Origin: Amphiura filiformis | Taxonomy: Eukaryota; Echinodermata; Ophiuroidea; Amphilepidida; Amphiuridae | Reading direction: 5' to 3' | DNA: 64,000 nt | Assembly: GCF_039555335.1 (NCBI RefSeq) | Contig: NC_092642.1 | Coordinates: 14,022,243-14,086,242, forward strand | Shown here: piece after piece, positions 34,082 to 45,575 of the stretch | Layout: every line of letters begins with the position of its first letter | Numbering within the stretch: the first letter of the stretch is position 1 | The notes under the pieces: model-generated | Told to the model about the DNA's origin: nothing | The model's input: only the letters and a program-made list of their open reading frames with translations | Databases searched by the model: none | Program-made: the position numbers and the translations under genes

Positions 34082-35546
34082 TTAAGAATCTGATGCAAAT
34101 CTTTCAGCAGTAGATGCAATTTTCTTGACATCCTCTGAGTTAATCTTGTCCAAAATTACTTTTTCACATCCACCATATAGATGAGGTCTCCACCTAAGTT
34201 CATCAAAGCACTCTTTGACCATAAGACTGCAAGGTTCATAGGCAATCTCCAATCCTCTCATCTCAAGACACTCAAGTTTCTGCAGCCTGTGAAGGGTTTG
34301 AAATAACACCTCTACTCCTGATGGTGTTATCTTTGAATTCCCATGCAGATAAAAGTTGGTCAAGTTCAACAAGCCATCAAAGGCACCTGTAAGAGCTACC
34401 ACACCATCTGATTCCATTTCACACTCTTCCAGGTTCAACCAAGTCAGCTCTGACAAACCTTTGAGACCATCTGCAATGTCCACGATGGCCTCACCTACAC
34501 CATTCTCTGCCAAGTGAAGCTGCTTGAGATTGGGCATGGCTTTCAGTGCGGATCCAACTTTCCTGAAAGTTGATTTCCGCAAACCTGTAGCACTCAGATT
34601 GAGACGAGTCAGACTTGTAAGCTTCGATAGCTGTTCAGGAAACTCATCTGATGCTTCTCCAATATCGTTGTCACTCAGGTCTAAGTTTTCCAAATTCACA
34701 AGACTGCCTAACCATCGACCTAAAATATCCATGTCATCTCTTCCCAACACAAAATATCCTTTCCTCAAGATAAGAATACGCAACTTGGACAATGCAGTAC
34801 CTGTGTCAGCAAGCATCATAACCGCACTTCCGATGTTGTTCCAAGTCAAATCAATCTTCTCTATATGAACAGCTTTTGACAAGTCACAAAAGATTTCTCT
34901 CCAGTCATCAGGATTCATCTTGGTGTTGCTTAGATACAAAGACTGAAGAGTCGGAAGAAATGACCTGATGTATCTACTAGATTTTCCTACCAGATTCCAA
35001 AAGATCTCAAGCACCTCTAATTTGGCCTCCTGGATACCTTCCAGCAAATGCCCAATATCTTCCTCTGTCATCCTGTTGTCAAGCAGCTTCGGCCGTACCA
35101 AAGAAGGTTGTCTTGATAGGAATATTGTCAAGGCATGAATGCTAAAGCTACTCAAATTACAAGCAAACTCCTGCATTGATTTGGTGCTATTGGGATTTCT
35201 AGCCAGCTGACCAATGATCCCTGATGTATCACAATCTCTTCCTTCAAGAATCAAAGTAGCCAGAGCTGGCAGTTGACTAATGCTCCTCCCAAGTTGCTCC
35301 ATACTCTGATCTGGTTAAGAATACAAGCTTCAGCTCTTTTGCAATTTGCATGTTGCGAATCAGTTTAGATGCCCCGTTCACATCTTGAGCTCTGATTCCT
35401 ACAAGTTCCATTTCGGAAACTTCTTCAAGCATGTTGGGCTTTTTGGCTCTCCTTAAATTATCCATGATGTCAAAGAAGTACTTTGCAGCAACAATGACCT
35501 CAGCATTGTGAAAGCATATTCCAAGCTTGGATCGATTAAATAATTA
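34082..35546 (-). pseudogene. Truncated NLR copy: LRR region only
   Basis: This is a near-identical copy of the 3' 1.46 kb of the NLR exon at 38098-39566. It holds leucine-rich repeats of the ribonuclease-inhibitor kind (LENLDLSDNDIG, LTRLNLSATGL, LKQLHLAENGVG, LTWLNLEECEME) and ends ERFASDS. It lacks the NACHT part because the duplication breakpoint lies at 35546. An 8-bp deletion near 35300 breaks the frame (35465-35277 against 35302-34082). It keeps the base that the longer copy has lost near 38847. No promoter or start codon is expected, so it is probably not expressed as a receptor. Confidence 0.88.
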
Positions 35547-36049
35547 GCTGCCCGAGCGAAGTAAACCACGCAGACGCGCCGGACGCGAGTTGTTAAACGG
35601 TGATGAACAACGGTAAAACATGATTGAATCCCTAAATGAAATATTTTCACTAAGGCCAAGTAAAATCAAAAACATGGTTCACGTCCAGGTTCTTGAAAAA
35701 AGGAGGAAGTGGGGCTATTTACTTTTTAGCTAGACCCCCTTAAATGATCCCAAAACCTTCAAAAAGTATTTCTTTTATATTAGCAAGGCTATAGAAAGCA
35801 TCTTCCTAGACATATTTTCTGAAAAGTTATGACTGAATTTCAACAAATAAAAATATAATTAAAGAAACCTCAAAAAAAAGGAAGCGGGAGGGGACGTGAA
35901 ACATGTTTATTTTTTTATTTGGCCTAATTAAAAATATTAGTCACACAATTCTTCCAACAAATGCTTTTACTTCATATTTTTACCAAAATGTTTGTCTCCC
36001 AAATAAAATTGTGGGTTAAAGCTAGATTGGCCAATTTCTATGAGACATA

Positions 36050-36348
36050 TGTGACCTGCTACCACGAAATCAGCGTAAAGTCGCAAGGTGTTAGTCACTC
36101 AAAACGCCCTGACTACTGCGTTGGTGTTCACTCACCTGTTAAAGCCACTAAGTATGTCTCTATGTCCTTTGTTAATGGGGGCACAATGGGCCATTCACGA
36201 AGGATAATACTACTGGCTTGTACAGGTGGCAGCAAACTAAGAACATCAATTTAGTCAAGACCAAATATCTAGAACTACCAACTACCAACTACCAAAATGA
36301 GTATAAAGTTGTGGCGACTTTACACTGAGTTTGTGGTAGCAGGTCACA
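36050..36348. mobile_element. TA-flanked MITE, 299 bp, with an empty site nearby
   Basis: TGTGACCTGCTACCACGAAA and TTTGTGGTAGCAGGTCACA form the ends inside TA dinucleotides (36048-36049, 36349-36350). The paralogous position at 33160-33175 has no insertion. Confidence 0.88.
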
Positions 36349-36573
36349 TATGTGCACTGCAAAATGCATGGCAGCTTTGAGACATACTTTTTCTTGCCCT
36401 AATTATGGGGAAATCCCCTTTATTGAATAGCCATTACTTGTTGGTATGACCTTCTAGATTGTCATCTAATCTACACATATGTATCAAAGGGATAGTGCAA
36501 GAAAGCCACTTGTAATTATATAGCTGCCTTAAAGAAATTTGACAAATTCTGCATTACATATTGTATACATGTA

Positions 36574-36758
36574 CAGTGGAAACTCTTTAATACGAAATTT
36601 GTGGGGCCACAAAATTTAGTTTGTCTTATCAGGATTTTGTCTTATCCATCACATATTAAGCTATATTACATAGGGATTCAGTGCCAGGGACCTGAAAATC
36701 AAGCTTGTCTTATCAGGTTTTTTGTATTATCAGAGCTTGTATTAACGAGTTTCCACTG
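36574..36758. mobile_element. pogo/Tigger-like MITE, 185 bp
   Basis: CAGTGGAAACTCTTTAATACG and CGAGTTTCCACTG within TA flanks are the ends. CAGTGGAAACTCnTTAA ends are typical of pogo-type mariner relatives. The TCTTATCAGG word occurs twice inside. Confidence 0.8.
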
Positions 36759-37185
36759 TATATACACATCTAAAAATATGTTACCTGGCAGCTGTTGCAG
36801 ATGGAGCCTTCTTGCACTAACCCCTTGATACAGTCATTTTAATTAATTAACTCCATTAAAATTGTTTTCTGAAGAAGACAACTGGCTTTAATTATTCATG
36901 TGTTTAAGGCACTATTGCTCATAGTGGGCACATCAGCAACTGCTATATACATTGTCTTGCTGAATTTATCCTTAAGCAGCTTCAAAGAAAAAGGTTCCAT
37001 TTAATTATTCATTATATTGTATTGTCTGTAATAAATGCCCTGGGGTATGCAATTTTTGAAGGGGGCATTTGTTAGAAGCAAAGTTTCATTGAAAAAAGCT
37101 TAAAAATTGGGGCAAAAATCACAAAATATATCACTTGCTCCAAATCCAATATGGCGGCACCCACATAACAGCATAGACTGCTGCC

Positions 37186-37218
37186 CTCAGTCGTCAACCG
37201 TCTGGATTGACGACTGAG
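37186..37218. repeat. Short hairpin
   Basis: CTCAGTCGTCAA, a 9-base loop, and TTGACGACTGAG. CAGTCGTCA occurs again at 37470. Confidence 0.6.
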
Positions 37219-38097
37219 AAAACTACGTGGAAAAAAAGTGACGGATTTTGCAACAGGATTCCTGTGGCATAGAGCATGCGCAGTTGTGTCCAAATTGACC
37301 TTTTGACCGAGTTTGTTGTTTTTAGAAGTTCAGAGCGCGATCTTGTCACAGCGGCGCGCGTTCAGCGACGCGGTACAAGGGCGCCAGCTAGTCAGTCGCT
37401 TCTGGCGCACAACCAAAGTCGCATTGAATAGTTTTCCGAAATCCGTCATGATATTGGCTGTAAGATAATCAGTCGTCACTACGAAGCATACACAGTACAT
37501 GCGAAGTGTAGACGGCTGATTGGAATTAGTCTAATAACAGCATATAATTGTAGAAATACTAAGAAATTAAATCTGTAAGTGCATTTTAATGTGATTTATT
37601 AGTATAATTCTACCATAATTTGGCAATGAATAATAAAATAAAATAAAAACAAAATAAATAAAATGAGGATAATTTGTTCATGCTCTAGGATTTCTTAAAA
37701 AGATTCAGACACAGATTTCAAAATAGTAAATAAATGCTGACATTTATGATTTTTATAGCTGCTACTTGGATATATCACACCATGCCATATGGCTGCCAGC
37801 AACAATGAATCCTACATGACTACTTGTAAGAGCTCACCATTGTACACCCGGGTGAAGTGAATCAAACAGGATAAGAACCTTGCCCAAGGAAACAACACTT
37901 TGGCCCCAATGTAACTCGAACCCACAACCCTGTGATGATGAGTCTGATCACTTTACTGCTAAGCTACCATCCTTTCTAAGTGACTAGCTCAAGGAAACAA
38001 CACATTGATCGCGATGTGACTCGAACCCACAACCTTGTGATGATGAGTCTGATCACTCAACCACTATGCCACCATGCTACCGGCCTTTTTTTCCTCC

Positions 38098-41000
38098 TTA
38101 AGAATCTGATGCAAATCTTTCAACAGTAGATGTAATTTTCTTGACATCCTCTGAATTAATCTTGTCCAAAACTACTTTTTCACATCCACCATATAGATGA
38201 GGTCTCCACCTAAGTTCATCAAAGCACTCTTTGACCATAAGACTGCAAGGTTCATAGGCAATCTCCAATCCTCTCATCTCAAGACACTCAAGTTTCTGCA
38301 GCCTGTGAAGGTTTTGAAATAACACCTCTACTCCTGATGGTGTTATCTTTGAATTCCCATGCAGATAAAAGTTGGTCAAGTTCAACAAGCCATCAAAGGC
38401 ACCTGTAAGAGCTACCATACCATCTGATTCCATTTCACACTCTTCCAGGTTCAACCAAGTCAGCTCTGACAAACCTTTGAGACCATCTGCAATGTCCACA
38501 ATGGCCTCACCTACACCATTCTCTGCCAAGTGAAGCTGCTTGAGATTGGGCATGGCTTTCAGTGCGGATCCAACTTTCCTGAAAGTTGATTTCCGCAATC
38601 CTGTAGCACTCAGATTGAGACGAGTCAGACTTGTAAGCTTCGATAGCTGTTCAGGAAACTCATCTGATGCTTCTCCAATATCGTTGTCACTCAGGTCTAA
38701 GTTTTCCAAATTCACAAGACTGCCTAACCATCGACCTAAAATATCCATGTCATCTCTTCCCAACACAAAATATCCTTTCCTCAAGATAAGAATACGCAAC
38801 TTGGACAATGCAGTACCTGTGTCAGCAAGCATCATAACCGCACTTCGATGTTGTTCCAAGTCAAATCAATCTTCTCTATATGAACAGCTTTTGACAAGTC
38901 ACAAAAGATTTCTCTCCAGTCATCAGGATTCATCTTGGTGTTGCTTAGATACAAAGACTGAAGAGTCGGAAGAAATGACCTGATGTATCTACTAGATTTT
39001 CCTACCAGATTCCAAAAGATCTCAAGCACTTCTAATTTGGCCTCCTGGATACCTTCCAGCAAATGCCCAATATCTTCCTCTGTCATCCTGTTGTCAAGCA
39101 GCTTCAGCCGTACCAAAGAAGGTTGTCTTGATAGGAATATTGTCAAGGCATGAATGCTAAAGCTACTCAAATTACAAGCAAACTCCTGCATTGATTTGGT
39201 GCTATTGGGATTTCTAGCCAGCTGACCAATGATCCCTGATGTATCACAATCTCTTCCTTCAAGAATCAAAGTAGCCAGAGCTGGCAGTTGACTAATGCTC
39301 CTCCCAAGTTGCTCCATTTCTTCATACTCTGATCTGGTTAAGAATACAAGCTTCAGCTCTTTTGCACTTTGCATGTTGCGAATCAGTTTAGATGCCCCGT
39401 TCACATCTTGAGCTCTGATTCCTACAAGTTCCATTTCGGAAACTTCTTCAAGCATGTTGGGCTTTTTGGCTTTCCTTAAATTATCCAAGATGTCAAAGAA
39501 GTACTTTGCAGCAACAATGACCTCAGCATTGTGAAAGCATATTCCAAGCTTGGATCGATTAAATAATGGTTTCAACAGATGGTACTCTTCGGGACATTGA
39601 CTTTCAAACAAAAGCAGCAAAGGCAGTCTCCAAGGATCCTGTTTGACATCAACGTAAGCAAGTCTGCAATCATCTCCAATTTTGAAAATCAACTGGTAAG
39701 ATAACTCTACAGCTACTGGTATAATTGATGCAGCTGCTTTCTTGGACGTTCCACAACAAAACCTCAGCATGTACTCCAGATTATCAATATTTGCCTCTGT
39801 AATTTGCTGGAGATAATCATTAAATTTCTCTGGATCTTTGGTGACAAGATTTGCTAGATATTTCCCACCACACATTTCCTGGAATGTTTTGTGCACAAAA
39901 CTAACCTCCTCCACTATCTTAAATTTGGACCGTTTCTTCTCCCTTGACAAAAGACCTGCCCTGCAAGCTGTCTCAAGACGCACATAATCAAAGGCTTTAG
40001 CATTAAAGGTTAGTTGGTCCTCAAATATGCCTTCTAATGCCAGCTTACCTACACTCATCAGCAGATCTTCAGATATTTCTCTAACTTCAATCTGATCAGG
40101 CTCTGTGTTGTTCTCCCTGTCATACCATCGTCTGACCAAATGAGCCACTAACTCTTCATACAGGTGTGTCACCCTTTTAGGCAATTCTTGTGAATCTCTC
40201 CACAAAAGGCACAGAAATGCAAGAATCACCGGAGATCTTGCCAAAGTATTCAAGGCACCATTGCCTTCTATCTCTGTTATAAACTTCTCTATGTTGGCTC
40301 TGTTATATTGCTCTTCTATACTAACATTGCAATCTTCACTCATTTCAAAAAACTTGTAGATATACGTCTTGATGTTTTCCTTTGAAAATCCAGTCAGTGC
40401 TACATTTGCATATTTCATGATAGCTTTTCCAAACTCTGATACCCTATGAGGTTGGGATGTTACAATCAAGCAACTATCTACCATTCTTGAAGTACACAGC
40501 ACATTCATTATCTCATCTTTCTGACATTTGGACCAATTTGATGAACCACCAAATCCAGTGTCTACTGCAAGACTACCAGGGTATTCATCATATCCATCTA
40601 ATATAATCAAAACCTCATCTTGATAACCCTGAATATAGGCTTTCAAACCTTCTTCTGAGATCACAGAATCAGCTGGCAGTAGTTGATCTAGCACAGCTTC
40701 AGCAAGACTCATACCACTTTTTAGCTCTCTCATGTTCAAAGTAAGTAGCAATGAATATTTGGACAAGGCTGTGTCTGCAACATTTTCACCTGTGTTTGGG
40801 TCAATGTTGCATGACCAGTCATAGGAAAGTTTTGACACCAGGGTTGTTTTCCCACTACCAGGCCCCCCACATACAAGAACCTTTTTCTTTGACACCTGCT
40901 CTAAGTCTACTAGTGCATTATATGATCTTAACTTTCGCATTCTGATCTCCTTAGTTGTTGCATCTTCTTCATGCAATTCCAGTTCCACAAAAATATCCTC

Positions 41001-41137
41001 GATAGCTAGTCCACCTTCAAAGTCATATGGAATAATAGAGATAGTAGCTTTTTCATCTTCGTAGAACTGTCTTAGCTCTTTTCTGCAAAGTTTCAAATCA
41101 AAGACATGTGGCTGTAACCAGGCTTCCGAGGAACACT
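38098..41137 (-). CDS. NLR exon with NACHT, winged-helix and LRR regions (frameshift near 38847)
   Basis: The acceptor CACTTTTTCAG precedes AGTGTTCC. Walker A is VCGGPGSGKTTL at about 40875-40840 and Walker B is VLIILDGYDEYPG near 40615-40575, both canonical for NACHT ATPases. LPKRVTHLYEELVAHLVRRW and VHKTFQEMCGGKYLA are the NLR winged-helix and helical-domain signatures. From about 39350 leucine-rich repeats begin and run to the stop at 38098. The first frame runs 783 codons including intron bases and ends in a few wrong residues near 38832. The other frame resumes at 38859. Introns are absent from the LRR part, unlike many vertebrate NLRs. Confidence 0.9.
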
Positions 41138-44100
41138 CTGAAAAAGTGTACAATTGTTTGGCAATGAAATGGTAAGTTAACAAACAACAAATTACTTGTC
41201 ACAATCATTAGAAAAATTTAAGTGATCTATATAGTCCATTTGTCTTTCTCTGTGTGTAATACTTGTGCGATCAAATGCGGTGCATCTGTAGCATGCGATG
41301 CAGCGCAAATTAACTGCAGTTAATTTGCGCTGCATCGCATGCTACAGATGCACCGCATTTGATCGCACAAGTATTACACACAGAGAAAGACAAATGGACT
41401 AAGTACATGTGCCCTACAGATACACCGCCTGTGATGGCACATGTATTACACACAGATGCTACCAAATAGAATATAGCTTGTAACATTTTGGTTTGAGATT
41501 TTTTTAAATCTTGTTTTTTCATTTGAAAGCGTTCTTTGTGTGGTGTTCAAACAATGTTTACAAACTGAATTCAATGTTATATGTTATAAGATCTTTGTTT
41601 CCTCAAAAGGTTCCATGCATGTACATATATATTTTGGATGATAATCTAAAGTTAAGGTTAACAATTCATAACCTTATTAATACACACAGCAAGTGCGATC
41701 CAATCACAGATAATGACGTTTTTCAAAGTTGAAAATCTTTTAAAAACCAGATTGTCTCAGCATCAGGGAAACTTGGGCATTCATGTGCAGCCAAGTCTGG
41801 ACAATTATCCTATCAGTTCCACTTGAGCCATATCAAGTGCTCTTGAAACTTATGCTATTGATTTGGGTCATGGTATTGGAATGTTGTAGGAGTTGTTGTG
41901 TTGTTATAGCAACAATCCCAGATTCCTGGCCATTCAGATGGCACTTTAGTGGGGTGCAGCCAATCAGGTATCTGCTTTAATTCCATTTCCTTTGTTGTGT
42001 TCATACCTTTCTTAGTAAGCCACTTGCATTTGCTCCTCCGATCATGCTGGACCAAAAAATCCCACCCACCCTCCCAGTAGCTGGAAGGGTAAATCAGTTA
42101 TCTCATTTGTCAAAGATGCTTCAATGAAAGTATGTCAAATTATGCTACTCTCCGCTTTGTCTGGAGTTTCTTCAAATCCTGAAGAATCTCGTCAGTAGAT
42201 TGTCTCCACTTTCTACTACGCTGCGTTGTCTGGAGTTTCTTCAAATCCTGAGGAATCTCGTCAGTAGATTGTCTCCACTTTCTACTATGCTGCTTTGTCT
42301 GGAGTTTCTTCAAATCCTGAGGAATCTCGTCAGTAGATTGTCTCCACTTTCTACTACGCTGCGTTGTTTGGAGTTTCTTCAAATCCTGAGGAATCTCGTC
42401 AGTAGATTGTCTCCACTTTCTACTATGCTGCTTTGTCTGGAGTTTCTTCAAATCCTGAGGAATCTCGTCAGTAGATTGTCTCCACTTTCTACTACGCTGC
42501 TTTGTCTGGAGTTTCTTCAAATCCTGAGGAATCTCGTCTGTAGATTGTCTCCACTTTCTACTACGCTTTGTGCTGGCTTAATGAATGCTTTGTATGGAGT
42601 TCTTCAAATCCTGAAGAATCTCGTCTGTAGATTGTCTCCACTTTCTACTACGCTTTGTGCTGGCTTAATGAATGCTTTGTATGGAGTTCTTCAAATCCTG
42701 AAGAATCTCGTCTGTAGATTGTCTCCACTTTCTACTACGCTTTGTGCTGGCTTAATGAATGGTTTGTATGGAGTTCTTCAAATCCTGAAGAATCTCGTCT
42801 GTAGATTGTCTCCACTTTCTACTACGCTTTGTGCTGGCTTAATGAATGGTTTGTATGGAGTTCTTCAAATCCTGAAGAATCTCGTCTGTAGATTGTCTCC
42901 ACTTTCTACTACGCTTTGTGCTGGCTTAATGAATGCTTTGTATGGAGTTCTTCAAATCCTGAAGAATCTCGTCTGTAGATTGTCTCCACTTTCTACTACG
43001 CTTTGTGCTGGCTTAATGAATGCTTTGTATGGAGTTCTTCAAATCCTGAATAATCTCGCCTGTAGATTGTCTCCACTTTCTACTATGCTTTGTGCTGGCT
43101 TAATGAATGCTTTGTATGGAGTTCTTCAAATCCTGAAGAATCTCGTCTGTAGATTGTCTCCACTTTCTACTACGCTTTGTGCTGGCTTAATAAATGCTTT
43201 GTATGGAGTTTCTTCAAATCCTGAAGAATCTCGTCAGTAGATTGTCTCCACTTTCTACTATGCTGCTTTGTCTGGAGTTTCTTCAAATCCTGAGGAATCT
43301 CGTCAGTAGATTGTCTCCACTTTCTACTATGCTGCGTTGTCTGGAGTTTCTTCAAATCCTGAGGAATCTCGTCAGTAGATTGTCTCCACTTTCTACTACG
43401 CTTTATGTAGAGTAATTTATGCTTATTTGAAGTATCTTTTTGGCTTGATTGTTTTTGTCAGTGGATTATTTCATTTATTAATATTATTTTATAGTAAATT
43501 TTGGCTCACTTTTCAATAATTACCAGTTTATATAGGGATTTAAAGGTTTAATTCATTGATAGAGTTGGCATTGTTTCTTCTTTTGGAGATTTCTGTTTAT
43601 TTAATAATTATGTTATAAATATTGATTTCCAATTCAATCCTCTGTTTGATCCAAAGAGGTATCTGTATTTGCTTAAGATGAAATTTGGTTAAATGTGATA
43701 CAGAAGTCAATTCTTGCATGTCCAGCCTGTATGGTTGGCTTGTTGTACACATTTTCCAATAATTCTTGTATTGTGTTATTAATAATATTTATTGGAAGAT
43801 AACTAATTCAGTATGGTTATTTCTATTTATATTATGTCAGGTCTTAATTGCTATGAAAGTGCTATGAAATCTATCATTATGTATCTCAATTATATTTATG
43901 TATATGAATATAAATTGTTGAATGGTCATAAATAGCTTAATAAATGGTCCTCATGATCGTGAGGGCAATGCAGAGTCTAATCAATGCTTTGGTGTTGTGT
44001 TTTCCTGATGTCTTGAGACAATAACTTTTAAATACGCGGACGCAAATGCAGGTCATTGAAAAAGTATAATGACCGCGTCTCGTGATGTAGCTAAAAGTAC

Positions 44101-45104
44101 GCTCTACAATGACCATGTTACGTGATGTGTTACGCCTATTTGAACATCGCATGATTGATTGTGTGCTAGTGTGATTGGTCGCTAGCGGTATTTCCTTAAT
44201 GGGCTATTCGATTTTTTACACAGAAAACGACAGATAAAGTTAAAATTGTGTTCTGTTTTCAAATTAAGAAAAGAAAATGTGACGTAAATTGAATTAAAAA
44301 AAGTGAAAAGTGACGGTTATGAATGAGGTTAATGACTTTGCATCAGTTATTTTTCGGATATTGTGAAATATCTAAACATTGTCCTTTGGACCTCGGATCG
44401 GGATATTCCTCGGTTCCAAAGCAGAATGTTTAGATATTTCACAATACCCTCAAAACAACTGATGCACAGTCATTAACCTCTAAATATAAATGTTCTTTTC
44501 ATGACATAATCTATGTAGCCTCTACTGGTACATGTGAATGTGAAGTTCACAACTTGCATACTTATTCCACACATTCCGGAACAAGGATGAATAAATAATA
44601 TCTGAAAAATTGACATGGTTTTTTTGTACCATCGCAAAATTCTGTTCATTTTCTACATGTAACCTTTCTTTGTGACACTAGGTATGTCATTAATGAAATT
44701 ATGTTGTACTGTAGAATGATGCATCTCAAGTAAAAAGGCAATATTTTTGAATCGTCAAAAGCTTTCAAAGAATGAAAAAATAATAAAAAACTGATATATC
44801 ATTCACATACTTTTTGAAAAGGAAGAGATAAAGGAAATCATACTTGTAAGTAAATCGGCAAGATCTTTACGGCCACTATTACGCAATGCTGCTACAAATG
44901 TTTCCTTCATATCTGATATTGATGGTTGCTGTTGTCTCCATGACACCAGTAGGTTGAAGATCTGGTTATCAACTGGAAGATGATGATCTACTTTGATCCT
45001 GTGGATCTCCTCTTTTGAGCAACCTAAATGAGTAACAAGTTGTTCCCACTCATGTCCAAGTTGAGTTGATAGAGCTTGCAGGACTACATCACTTAGGGGA
45101 GAAT
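38098..45104 (-). CDS. NLR-type receptor gene: Death - NACHT - leucine-rich repeats
   Basis: Two exons are visible: 45104-44844 (Death domain) and 41137-38098 (NACHT and LRR). The donor leaves one base that the acceptor completes to a Lys codon, so the frame is continuous. NLRs are cytosolic sensors: LRRs detect, NACHT binds ATP and oligomerises, Death recruits adaptors. The Death exon begins in phase 1, so at least one exon with the start codon lies further right. One base is missing near 38847 compared with the duplicate at 34.8 kb, shifting the frame in the LRRs. That could be a true null allele, a polymorphism or an assembly error. The 3.7-kb intron holds a 170-bp palindrome, a 69/87-bp minisatellite and other repeats. 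Confidence 0.85.
41232..41401. repeat. 170-bp perfect palindrome without spacer
   Basis: The two 85-base arms are exact complements, as far as I can check by eye, meeting at CTGCAG (centre between 41316 and 41317). Arm ends read TAGTCCATTTG. A degraded direct copy of part of an arm (TACAGATACACCGCC, ATGTATTACACACAG) lies at 41413-41457. It sits about 95 bp upstream of the NACHT exon, within the NLR intron. Confidence 0.92.
42150..43405. repeat. Minisatellite of 69-bp (A) and 87-bp (B) units
   Basis: Unit A: GGAGTTTCTTCAAATCCTGA...CGTCAGTAGATTGTCTCCAC and a TTTCTACTACGCTGC end. Unit B has one T less in GGAGTTCTTC and adds TGCTGGCTTAATGAATG. The order is about six A, eight B, then three A. Both unit lengths are multiples of three, so the plus strand stays open for 346 codons and the minus strand over the A blocks for 126. 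No start context, splice site or known domain supports coding. Confidence 0.93.
43410..44320. other. No gene seen
   Basis: AT-rich NLR intron sequence with no exon or recognisable element. Confidence 0.5.
44325..44480. mobile_element. 'GGTATTGTGAAA' MITE family, best copy
   Basis: GAGGTTAATGACT..GCATCAGTT and TATTGTGAAATATCTAAACA face their complements ending CATTAACCTC. 156 bp, noncoding, in the NLR intron. Confidence 0.8.
44844..45104 (-). CDS. NLR Death-domain exon
   Basis: The acceptor TCTCATTTTCAG and the donor ACAAGTATGA bound 261 nt. The product reads LSDVVLQALSTQLGHEWEQL, then HLGCSKEEIHRIKVDHH, then FNLLVSWRQQQP and FVAALRNSGRKDLADLLT. The LGxxWxxLxxxLG, IxxI, LLxxW and ALRxxGRxDLAxxL pattern is that of Death domains, six-helix adaptors that bind other Death domains. 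Phase 1 at both ends makes it a symmetrical, shuffle-able module. There was no open frame long enough to flag it; it was found by motif. Confidence 0.85.
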
Positions 45105-45270
45105 CTGAAATGAGAATGATAGAACAAGTGCTTATTCATTGCTTACATAGGCATATGGGGGTTATTGATTGTAATCTTTTGAGGATGGGGGTCCCAAATA
45201 ATCAGAGTGACACTATGGACACTGGAATCCATTTTCTGTAAGAAGAGAGCTCTCATTACACTCATTTTAA

Positions 45271-45575
45271 TTAAAAGGCCCATTCAGTGATTTGTTCATC
45301 CAGACCCCGGGATCCAGACAATCATCAAAATTCAAATTTTAGTACATTTGTCTATAATATGTCATAGTTGTGCTAACATAGCCTACTAGTGGTTCAGCCA
45401 AAAGCTGTGTATCTAGGACAAACTAAGGCAATTACATGAATCTGTAAACTGAGAGTATATAAAATTTTTCATTTCAAAAATACCAAATGACAATTTGAAT
45501 GACTTAATATCCTTCACTTTTAAGCAATTTACAAACAATTTAATTTTTTTTTTACATTTGCACTGGTCTAGCGAT
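45271..45575. mobile_element. AGGCCCATTCAGTG element, copy 2, right-truncated
   Basis: AAAGGCCCATTCAGTGATTT, CTAACATAGCCTACTAGTGG and AATACCAAATGACAATTT follow in the same order as at 3478-3841. The right terminal repeat is missing. Confidence 0.75.

Larger units (their letters stand above)
32650..35546. repeat. Tandem segmental duplication, copy 1
   Basis: Two blocks recur in the same order at 35634-39566: TGAAATATTTTCACTAAGGC... through GCACTGCAAAATGCATGG (32650-33215), and the SINE plus NLR LRR segment (33640-35546). Between the blocks the copies differ, with a (TTC)n tract at 33215-33240 here. The copy ends abruptly at TCGATTAAATAA, after which copy 2 continues into the NLR and copy 1 does not. 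Confidence 0.85.
35634..39566. repeat. Tandem segmental duplication, copy 2
   Basis: The counterpart of 32650-35546. It carries insertions absent from copy 1, notably the MITE at 36050-36348, and lacks about 100 bp present at 32751-32848. The stretch 36405-37650 has no match in copy 1 and includes a pogo-like MITE and a GC-rich segment at 37300-37400. Confidence 0.82.

Noticed and set aside
34524-34868. Plus-strand 114-codon frame (and the 147-codon one at 38540)
   Set aside because: Shadow frames opposite the NLR leucine-rich repeats.
42200-43240. 346-codon repeat protein
   Set aside because: A minisatellite with units of 69 and 87 bp. Listed as a repeat; coding is left only as a weak possibility.
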